Assembly: GCA_029556045.1 (NCBI GenBank)
Contig: JAKQGS010000154.1
Span: 1-8,030 of the forward strand
Direction: 5' to 3'
Source: Pseudomonadota bacterium
GTDB taxonomy: Bacteria; Bdellovibrionota; Oligoflexia; Oligoflexales; Oligoflexaceae
Length of the DNA: 8,030 nucleotides
The notes beneath the pieces are model-generated. The model ran no database searches and was not told the DNA's origin. It saw only the letters and a list, made by a program, of their open reading frames with translations. The translations under genes and the position numbers were made by a program. This document shows positions 1 to 5,924 of the stretch, in pieces (position 1 is the first letter of the stretch; the number at the start of each line of letters is the position of its first letter).

Positions 1-504
1 ACACCGACGCCAACGCCCGCACCGGATCCTGCGCCACCACCGGCGCCAGAACCGACCACTTGCATTGATGGAGAGACGTTTGCATGTGAGATTGAAGCGG
101 CCATCGTGAAGTACTCCAACGAGTACCGCACGTCCCAAGGCCTCACCACCATGCTGACCCATCAGACCCATTTATCCTACGTGGCCCGGGATTGGTCCAA
201 ACAGCAGTCCGTTGCCGGGGGATTAAGCCACGCGGGCTTTCCCGCGGATCGCTTGGCGGTGCTGAAAGATCGATTCCCGACGCTAGTGGTCAAGTACACC
301 GGTATGGGTGAGAATGTGCTCTATACCTCATCATCCTCCACCGTTGCGGACTCCATCGGCAAAGCGATGGTGGATCTTTGGATCGGCAGCCCCGGCCACC
401 GCGCCAACATCGTCGGTAGCTACAATCTCTTGGGGGCCGGGGTCTATAAATCAGGCAATCGCTGGTATGCCACCCAGATCTTCATGAAGGGTTCCATCGA
501 ATAA
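1..504 (+). CDS. Secreted CAP/SCP-domain protein (3' portion, start lies upstream of window)
   Basis: The reading frame is open from base 1, so the 5' end is cut by the window edge. A GTG at 106 lies inside the conserved domain and is not the real start. The first 20 residues are a Pro/Thr/Ala linker, followed by a Cys pair (residues 21 and 29 of the visible part) and a CAP (SCP/PR-1) domain. CAP signatures seen: the helix-1 motif SNEYR (39-43), LSHAGF with His77, GEN with Glu104, a W..SPGHRANI block with Trp127 and His133, GAGVY, and the final strand YATQIF. His77, Glu104 and His133 fit the conserved cavity residues of the family. Bacterial CAP proteins are usually exported; substrates are mostly unknown. 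The linker suggests an N-terminal anchor or second domain upstream. The domain call is firm; the function is not predictable. Confidence 0.9.
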   Translation, partial: TPTPTPAPDPAPPPAPEPTTCIDGETFACEIEAAIVKYSNEYRTSQGLTTMLTHQTHLSYVARDWSKQQSVAGGLSHAGFPADRLAVLKDRFPTLVVKYTGMGENVLYTSSSSTVADSIGKAMVDLWIGSPGHRANIVGSYNLLGAGVYKSGNRWYATQIFMKGSIE

Positions 505-515
505 TTTTTGGCCCC

Positions 516-544
516 CTGAGCTGGAATTTCACCATTTCTATAAT
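516..544 (+). promoter_or_regulatory. Candidate sigma-70 promoter for the GIY-YIG nuclease gene
   Basis: A perfect TATAAT (539-544) lies in the 66-base gap between the CAP gene and the nuclease gene. A poor -35 match, CTGAGC (516-521, three of six), sits 17 bases upstream. Transcription would begin near 551, about 20 bases before the ATG. The -10 is convincing and the -35 weak, so an activator may help or the match may be chance. Confidence 0.4.
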
Positions 545-570
545 GACTCCTTTTAACCATACGCACTAGA

Positions 571-1410
571 ATGGCATCCATGAAGGATGCCACCGCCACA
601 TTTGACCGCAAATTCGGTTCTGAACTGATCACGCAGATTCCTCAGGAGCCGGGAATCTACCGTTTTTGGGATGAAGCCGGTCAGATTCTCTATGTCGGTA
701 AAGCCAAAAATCTGCGGCGGCGATTGGGCCAATACCGCCAGGCGGATTCCCGCAAAAAGAAGTTTCGTCGCACCCGCCGCATCCTGCATGACGCCCACCG
801 TCTCGACTGGCAGACAATGCCAAACCACCTGGAAGCCTGCCTGGCGGAGGTGCGGGCTATCCAGGATCTGAAACCCCGCATGAATATCTCCGCGGCCTTT
901 TCAGACCGTTACCCTTATCTTGGAACGTTGCAGGAGGGGGGGCGCATCGTCTGCATTTACACCACACGGCCAGAAGACTTTCCGGAGGCGGCATTGCATG
1001 GGGCCTATCGCTCCCCGTTGGTTTGCCGGGAGGGGTTTTTTCACCTGGTTTTGCTTCTGGAATTTCTGGGGCATCGGGAAATGCAGGCACGTTCCGTCAA
1101 AAAGAAGGGCAGCATCCAGATTCCATTTCGAGGTCTATCCCCGCAGTGGCTTTCCCTGCTGAACGATTTTCTCCGGGGCAGTCACCCCGATTTCCTTCAG
1201 GAGCTGGCGCTAAACCTGCTGGAAAATCGCAACGCCCGTCACCATGCCGACAGGGTGCAAAACAGTTTAAAAGGTCTGCGCACCTTTTGGCGGTTGGAAC
1301 CACGCCCACTGGCGGCCGCTATCGCAGCCACCGCTTATACCGGACCATACCCCATCCCACAGAAGGAACGGGACCCTCTTTTTCTCGCCCACAAGGTCCC
1401 ACTGGATTAA
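571..1410 (+). CDS. Stand-alone GIY-YIG nuclease (UvrC N-terminal/Cho-like)
   Basis: This 279-residue protein carries a GIY-YIG nuclease domain at residues about 22-106: GIY at 28-30, YVG at 41-43, an arginine cluster at 49-51, the metal-binding Glu93 and Asn105 in a KPRMN motif. The order matches the UvrC N-terminal nuclease, which makes the 3' incision in nucleotide excision repair, and the Cho nuclease, which is similar in length (just under 300 residues). Residues 107-279 have no UvrC C-terminal endonuclease or helix-hairpin-helix tail and no domain I recognise. Late Lys/Arg patches could contact DNA. Two ATGs are possible (571 and 580), neither with a good ribosome binding site; 571 gives the longer form and follows a weak AGA. 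A role in DNA repair is inferred from family resemblance, and other GIY-YIG roles remain possible. Confidence 0.82.
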   Translation: MASMKDATATFDRKFGSELITQIPQEPGIYRFWDEAGQILYVGKAKNLRRRLGQYRQADSRKKKFRRTRRILHDAHRLDWQTMPNHLEACLAEVRAIQDLKPRMNISAAFSDRYPYLGTLQEGGRIVCIYTTRPEDFPEAALHGAYRSPLVCREGFFHLVLLLEFLGHREMQARSVKKKGSIQIPFRGLSPQWLSLLNDFLRGSHPDFLQELALNLLENRNARHHADRVQNSLKGLRTFWRLEPRPLAAAIAATAYTGPYPIPQKERDPLFLAHKVPLD

Positions 1411-1431
1411 TCACCGGGGGTTGCCTATAAT
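1403..1431 (+). promoter_or_regulatory. Candidate sigma-70 promoter for the DUF3015-Lnb_N operon
   Basis: A perfect TATAAT at 1426-1431 has a partial -35, TGGATT at 1403-1408 (three of six), 17 bases upstream and overlapping the stop codon of the nuclease gene. The start point would be near 1438, giving a leader of roughly 30 bases before the ATG at 1470. Its position directly ahead of the two-gene envelope operon supports it. Confidence 0.45.
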
Positions 1432-1456
1432 AGCGTAACTATCGCATCATCTCATT

Positions 1457-1461
1457 GGGAG
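1457..1461 (+). promoter_or_regulatory. Ribosome binding site deciding the DUF3015 start
   Basis: GGGAG lies eight bases before the ATG at 1470. This favours that ATG over an in-frame TTG at 1455, which overlaps the ribosome binding site itself. Confidence 0.6.
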
Positions 1462-1469
1462 TAGCACAT

Positions 1470-1973
1470 ATGAGAATTCACCAGTTCATGGTTGCAGGAT
1501 TATTATTTCTGGCCACCCATATGCAAACAGCGCAAGCAGCGGACGGTAGTTCCGGCTGTGGGCCGGCGTGGTACGTCTTCAAGGAAAACTCTATTCTCTC
1601 TTCGGCCCTGCGTCTGACCACCAACGGCTTTTTGTTTCCCTCCGTGACCGTCGGTATGACCTTGGGAACATCGAATTGTACCAAACACAAACTCGTGGAG
1701 CGGGAAAAAGCCAGCCTGCACCTGGTCACCCACACCCTCCATGAACTGGAGAGGCAAATCGCCCAGGGTGAGGGAGAACAGCTGGGAGCTCTGGCACTGA
1801 CGTTTGGCTGCGATGGTGTCGCTTTTCCCCTCTTTAAAGAAGAGTTAAAACGCAATTTTAGCGTGGTCGTCCCCGCCGATACGGAAGCTCCGGAGGCGAT
1901 GGTACACCAGATTTCCCAAACCATCCGCGCCAACCGGGCGCTGGCGGCTCAATGTCAGATCGATTTGGGTTAA
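1470..1973 (+). CDS. DUF3015 family periplasmic protein
   Basis: This 167-residue protein begins with a Sec signal peptide: a short basic start (MRIH), a hydrophobic core at about 6-15, and a likely signal peptidase I site after AQA at residue 23. The mature protein has DUF3015 hallmarks: a GCG motif near the start, then FKENSIL, TTNGF, a GMTLGTSNC block, a helix with EGEQLGALAL, and FGCDG followed by an amphipathic segment. Four cysteines (30, 70, 114, 162) could form two disulfides in the periplasm. No catalytic residues are evident and the family's function is unknown. The gene overlaps the Lnb_N gene by 22 bases. From recollection, this pairing recurs in gammaproteobacteria, suggesting the two proteins act together in the envelope. 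The ATG at 1470 is chosen for its ribosome binding site and clean signal peptide. Confidence 0.85.
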   Translation: MRIHQFMVAGLLFLATHMQTAQAADGSSGCGPAWYVFKENSILSSALRLTTNGFLFPSVTVGMTLGTSNCTKHKLVEREKASLHLVTHTLHELERQIAQGEGEQLGALALTFGCDGVAFPLFKEELKRNFSVVVPADTEAPEAMVHQISQTIRANRALAAQCQIDLG

Positions 1974-3871
1974 TCCGTCTGGTCCTGATCCTGGCCTTGT
2001 CCATCAGTGGCAAGGGCCAGGCCGCACCCTCCGATCAGGATCTCATTTCCTTTGCATCCTCACCTGCCTGGCGGCATATTCTTCACTACCAGCATCGCAT
2101 TCTGCGCGGCGTGCGAAGTCTGGCCAATAATCCGGAGTTTTTCCTGCATGCTGACGGGGAAAAGGATCCGGAGTCTGAACTGCGGGCTTTTGTGGCAGCT
2201 ATCCAACAACCAGAGAAACAGGTACCACCCCACCAAAGGCATCCCCAATGCGCCTTTCCGGCCCGTTACGCTGTGGTGAAAAAACATCTGGCTCTGGCGG
2301 TGGAAGACCAGCCATGCCCAGATTTTGCGTTGTGGCGGGACCGTCTGAATCCTGCATCCGTTAAACTGGTATTTGCTGCCGCATATCCCAATAACCCCGC
2401 ATCCATCTTCGGGCACACCCTTCTGGTTATGGAATCCGCCCGATTTGGCTCGCCGCAGCAGGGCAGCCGTCTTTTGGATTACGCTATCGGTTTTTTAGCG
2501 GACACCAGCGCCGATGATAATCCGGTGACTTATGTGGTGAGGGGTATCAGTGGCGGATACGATGGGTACTTCAATATGGACCCCTACTATATGACAGTGG
2601 GGATGTATAATAACGGCGAAAGCCGTGACCTTTGGGAGTATCCCCTGGATCTGACATATGAGGAGCGGGAACTATTGGTGGCCCATCTCTGGGAAGTGCT
2701 GATGCAGGGCCGTTTTGGTTATTATTTTTTTGATGAAAACTGCTCCACCATGCTGCTGGCGCTACTGGATGCGGTGAGGCCTCAGGGTCAGCTGGTCCGG
2801 CAGGCGGGATTTTTTGTGCTGCCCCTGGAAACCGTGCGGGACATCACCAACGTGTATGGACTGCGGGTGCCGGAGTTTCGTCCCTCGGCCCGGCGTGTGA
2901 TGGAGTCCATGGTCAACGGACTTTCTCCAAAGGACTTCCGTGATTTCTGGCCCCTGTTGGTGGAGGATGCACCGAAGGCAGATGCATCGGTGAGCACGGC
3001 GTCCCTTGACGCCTATCTCGCTTATCAGGACTATCGCAACTTTCAAAAAAAACACAAAATCCCGGCTGAAACCCGTGCAAAATATCGCGCAGTGCTGGAG
3101 GAGAGGGCCCGGCGTCCCGTAATTACGCCCCCACCAGCGTCTAAATCTCCGCCCCCACCTCTTGAAGGCCATCATCCCCGCCGCTTGGGAATATGGGCCG
3201 GTGGTTGGGATGGTCAGGGGGTCCTTGGACTCAGTGTGCAGTATGGCCTGCATGATCTATTGGCTAACGAACGCGGCTATGACTCGTTTGCAGCCATTCG
3301 TTACTTCGCCCTGGATGTGGTGCAACGGCAAAACCAGGCACGACCGGAAATTGCGTCATTTATAGCAGCGGATGTCTATTCCCTTCGCCCTTTCACCCGC
3401 CTGACCAAAGACTTTTCCTGGCACATGGGGCTTGGGGGACGGCGCACTCAGGATGAGTCCTGTGCCTCGTGCTTCAGGACCTACGGTGAAGCCGCGGGAG
3501 GATTGGCAACGGCCATCACAACGCAATGGCTGGGATTTGCCATGGCACAGGCCCAGATGGACGTCCCTATGCACCGGGACGATGCGGTGCGGGCAGGTCC
3601 ATCGTTACTCCTGGGATTGTTGGGGGGAAGTCAGCAACAGAAGATTTTGCTGGAATCAAAAATCTCAACCGATTGGTTAAACAAACAAGTGTATCAGGGC
3701 GATGATGGTTGGATGGGCAAACGTCCGGTGTGGCAGGAACACAAAATCCAGTGGGCCTGGTACCCGTCTCAAAACAGAGAATGGCGCCTGTCCTACGGAT
3801 TTTTTCCACGTAATGACATCCACCGCAGGGATTTTCATGGTGGTAGCTTGGGATGGTATCAATACTTTTAG
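1952..3871 (+). CDS. Lnb_N (DUF4105) domain envelope protein with barrel-like C-terminal half
   Basis: This 639-residue protein has a signal peptide (hydrophobic at about 7-19, probable cleavage near GQA at 22-24). Residues about 100-300 match the Lnb N-terminal periplasmic domain: AYPNNPASIFGHTLL with His155, YDGYFNMDPYY, ESRDLWEYPLDLT and YYFFDENCSTM with Cys264. His155 and Cys264 are the likely catalytic pair (inference from the family's Cys-dependent fold). Lnb of Enterococcus transfers an acyl chain between positions on lipoproteins; the activity of Gram-negative members is not known to me. A proline-rich hinge (393-404) leads to residues 410-639, rich in alternating hydrophobic and aromatic residues and ending in YQYF. 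A terminal Phe and such alternation are typical of outer-membrane beta-barrels. The start at 1952 overlaps the upstream gene by 22 bases, implying translational coupling; a ribosome binding site is weak. Confidence 0.88.
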   Translation: MSDRFGLIRLVLILALSISGKGQAAPSDQDLISFASSPAWRHILHYQHRILRGVRSLANNPEFFLHADGEKDPESELRAFVAAIQQPEKQVPPHQRHPQCAFPARYAVVKKHLALAVEDQPCPDFALWRDRLNPASVKLVFAAAYPNNPASIFGHTLLVMESARFGSPQQGSRLLDYAIGFLADTSADDNPVTYVVRGISGGYDGYFNMDPYYMTVGMYNNGESRDLWEYPLDLTYEERELLVAHLWEVLMQGRFGYYFFDENCSTMLLALLDAVRPQGQLVRQAGFFVLPLETVRDITNVYGLRVPEFRPSARRVMESMVNGLSPKDFRDFWPLLVEDAPKADASVSTASLDAYLAYQDYRNFQKKHKIPAETRAKYRAVLEERARRPVITPPPASKSPPPPLEGHHPRRLGIWAGGWDGQGVLGLSVQYGLHDLLANERGYDSFAAIRYFALDVVQRQNQARPEIASFIAADVYSLRPFTRLTKDFSWHMGLGGRRTQDESCASCFRTYGEAAGGLATAITTQWLGFAMAQAQMDVPMHRDDAVRAGPSLLLGLLGGSQQQKILLESKISTDWLNKQVYQGDDGWMGKRPVWQEHKIQWAWYPSQNREWRLSYGFFPRNDIHRRDFHGGSLGWYQYF

Positions 3872-3873
3872 CT

Positions 3874-4962
3874 TCACGTTGACGAGGTGGTCGTGCATGA
3901 CGGGGACTTGCCGTGCGGCATACGACGGAGTCTACAAAAGATCCGTTTCGCATACCACCACCACAGTTGCTTTAATGGCATATCACGGGGAAGATGATAT
4001 TTCTGAAATATGTACTCACGGTCTGGAAAAAAAATTAAACGCAGATGCTCCAGGCGGGAGTCCCAATTCGCCAGTGACGTCCAGTTCTCCCAGGCCACCT
4101 GCGTCGGGGAAAGGCGGTGAAGCAGCTGACGACTGCGGGCACTGCCCTGGGTTGACAGGCGGCAAGGCGGTATGACCGGTAACCAGGGTCGCAGCAGGTC
4201 CAAAGCAGGCGCCACGATATTCCCCACCTGCAACCGTTCCGTAAGCACCTGCAGCTGGCGCCAGTCATCCCCGATCATGGTGCGGGAAAGGAACAATAAG
4301 TCTGCCAGCCAGAACAGGGTGCGCTCGCCCTGGTGATGCAGATGCGGGTGCAGGCAGGTGATCAACCATTGGTGGGATTTGGCCGGTGTTAACAAACCAG
4401 GAAGTCCCCGGATGGGACGGGCTGTTGCTAAAAGTTCATCGTAGGTTAAATAGTGGGACCATGCCTTACGAGCTGTCACATCCCAATGCACATCAAAGGC
4501 TGTATGCGGGCTATCTTCAGGGCACCATAACAGAGGCACCTGCCGAAAAAGTTCATTGGCCCCGGAATAAAGTGGCTCACGAAACCCATGCTTCACTAAA
4601 GCCCGCCGCACGTCCGCCACCATGGCTTCGGGAATGATCACATCGATATCGCTCCGCTGTCGCAGATAGGCGGCAGGATAGACATCATGCCCCAATGCAA
4701 AGCCCTTGTAGTAAAGCGGCACAACCCCGAGTTTCGTGACGATAGTGTGAAAACGAGACACAGCATCCCAGTGTTGAAACTCACCCACTGCCATCTGTGT
4801 CCAATCGTCCGATTTTCTCCCGGACCGGTCGTACCAGGCAAGCAGCGCATGCCCGCCTTCTTGCAGCACCGGCTGCCACCTCTGCGCCCAATCCATTGGC
4901 AGATGGCTATAGCCTGCCAGCACATCACCAACGTCAGTCCAGAAATCGTTGGGAATATTCAT
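3874..4962 (-). CDS. Lasso-cluster nucleotidyltransferase (NTP_transf_5-like, PadeN-type)
   Basis: This 362-residue protein belongs to the uncharacterised nucleotidyltransferase family (NTP_transf_5) of the DNA polymerase beta-like superfamily. Motifs seen: YYKGFAL at 84-90, then LRQRSDIDVII at 100-110 with the metal-binding pair Asp105 and Asp107, and a third carboxylate, Asp157, in FDVHW. A middle block with LHPHLHH and a C-terminal Trp- and Arg-rich helix (WWWYAKRIFCRLRRM) are also typical. After that comes a short Ser/Thr-rich tail. It is the last gene of the operon; its ATG overlaps the kinase stop (ATGA) and has a strong GGAGG. Paeninodin-type lasso clusters hold the same kinase-nucleotidyltransferase pair, so it probably acts on the phosphorylated peptide. 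I recall that the homologue in a Bacillus cluster (pseudomycoidin) was linked to hexose addition on the phosphate, but I could not check this. No Walker motif or membrane segment is present. Confidence 0.88.
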   Translation of the reverse strand: MNIPNDFWTDVGDVLAGYSHLPMDWAQRWQPVLQEGGHALLAWYDRSGRKSDDWTQMAVGEFQHWDAVSRFHTIVTKLGVVPLYYKGFALGHDVYPAAYLRQRSDIDVIIPEAMVADVRRALVKHGFREPLYSGANELFRQVPLLWCPEDSPHTAFDVHWDVTARKAWSHYLTYDELLATARPIRGLPGLLTPAKSHQWLITCLHPHLHHQGERTLFWLADLLFLSRTMIGDDWRQLQVLTERLQVGNIVAPALDLLRPWLPVIPPCRLSTQGSARSRQLLHRLSPTQVAWENWTSLANWDSRLEHLRLIFFPDREYIFQKYHLPRDMPLKQLWWWYAKRIFCRLRRMPHGKSPSCTTTSST

Positions 4963-5924
4963 GGTCGATTTCCTCCCCCGCTGTGCCAGCCATCGGAAGT
5001 CCCGCGAATCAGGTTTAAAACCTGTGGCAACGCGGCATAGGTGCGGGGATAACTCAGGAGGTAAATGGGAAGATCCCGCACAAGGGCCGCGAGAGATGTC
5101 AGTAAATGGGTTTGCCGGGGAATATGGTGAACCATTGGATTAAAAAGATTGGTATAAAGAGTTTGAACCGCCGCAACTCCCGATAGGCGTTGGATGGCAA
5201 TATCACCGTTGCTCTCCGTTGATGCATCACTGTCGGGAGGGGCCAAAACAAAGATCCCCTGCACCGGCTGCGCCTCACTCATCCGATGGGGCCAGGTCAG
5301 GATGGCCTTATTGGTCACCGGATTCAAAGTTGTCCCTGATTGATCCGGCAGGGTTTCCTGCAAGCTGTCCGGGTAAAGCTTGATCTGCCCAGGACCGGGC
5401 ATAACTCCCCATTCACCGGGTGAAAGCGGTGCAAAGACCAGAGCATCATCGGAAATCAACTGACCTCCCTGCCGCAGCATGGCTGCCACCAACGTGGACT
5501 TGCCATAACCACTCTCTCCCAGAAGTGCCAGACCGCATCCATGCCACGTGACTGCTGATCCGTGCAAAAACTCCCGCCCCTCAGCGATCGCTAAAAATGA
5601 TAAGACCTGCTGCAGGAGATAGGATTCAAAAACATCGGATCGCTGCGGATCCAACAGGCGATAAGCTACTTCACGGTTCTTAGTCTGGATCATAAACTCA
5701 CAGAGATTCACCCACCCCAGGTGCAGGACATCCTCCGAAAGGGTGTGGCTCCAGAACCACTCATCGGCGGGCAACCCAGGGAGCGGCGCCCTCTGCCGGA
5801 ACCACCATTCCCCGCGCTCTATCAGACGAGACCCTGCATCAACCGGTTGATCCGGTATGGGGTGAATCAGGCGGAATGGGAAATGAGATTCAAATGTTGT
5901 GCCGTAGAGGCTGTAGACTGCCAT
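4959..5924 (-). CDS. HPr-kinase-like lasso peptide kinase (PadeK/ThcoK-type)
   Basis: This 321-residue protein contains an HPr kinase/phosphorylase-like C-terminal domain. Motifs (numbered from the ATG at 5924): LHGSAV at 120-125, the P-loop GESGYGKST at 136-144, LISDD at 156-160 supplying acidic metal-binding and catalytic residues, and GPGQIKLYPDS at 177-187. The N-terminal 115 residues are family-specific and may recognise substrate. Known lasso kinases of this type (PadeK, ThcoK) phosphorylate the C-terminal Ser side chain of the precursor. That role is inferred here from the B2-C-K-N gene order. The frame is open upstream to a GTG at 5966, but an AAAGGA eight bases before the ATG at 5924 favours that start, giving a 58-base overlap with the cyclase gene. 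An alternative is the HprK-related kinase A group paired with PqqD-like proteins, but the adjacent cyclase and B2 genes argue for lasso tailoring. Confidence 0.88.
   Translation of the reverse strand: MAVYSLYGTTFESHFPFRLIHPIPDQPVDAGSRLIERGEWWFRQRAPLPGLPADEWFWSHTLSEDVLHLGWVNLCEFMIQTKNREVAYRLLDPQRSDVFESYLLQQVLSFLAIAEGREFLHGSAVTWHGCGLALLGESGYGKSTLVAAMLRQGGQLISDDALVFAPLSPGEWGVMPGPGQIKLYPDSLQETLPDQSGTTLNPVTNKAILTWPHRMSEAQPVQGIFVLAPPDSDASTESNGDIAIQRLSGVAAVQTLYTNLFNPMVHHIPRQTHLLTSLAALVRDLPIYLLSYPRTYAALPQVLNLIRGTSDGWHSGGGNRP
4972..4976 (-). promoter_or_regulatory. Strong ribosome binding site of the nucleotidyltransferase
   Basis: GGAGG, within GGGGGAGGAAA on the minus strand, lies nine bases before the ATG at 4962. 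It is inside the 3' end of the kinase gene, so the two are translationally coupled while the downstream gene keeps its own efficient initiation site. Confidence 0.7.

Noticed and set aside
106..504. GTG at 106 as the start of a 132-residue CAP protein
   Set aside because: The same frame is open back to base 1 with a Pro-rich linker and conserved N-terminal CAP residues ahead of 106, and no ribosome binding site precedes the GTG.
480..510. Palindrome CTTCATGAAG followed by T5 as an intrinsic terminator of the CAP gene
   Set aside because: The palindrome has no loop, is AT-rich, lies within the coding region, and is separated from the T run by about 16 bases.
4027..4034. Run of eight A residues (T8 in the nucleotidyltransferase message) as a slippage or frameshift site, or terminator
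   Set aside because: The protein stays family-like after the run (PDREYIFQKYHL, WWWYAKR), so the frame is maintained; no stable hairpin precedes the T run.
3702..4175. Plus-strand open frame across the convergent junction
   Set aside because: It overlaps both real genes out of frame and has no family-like motifs or ribosome binding site.
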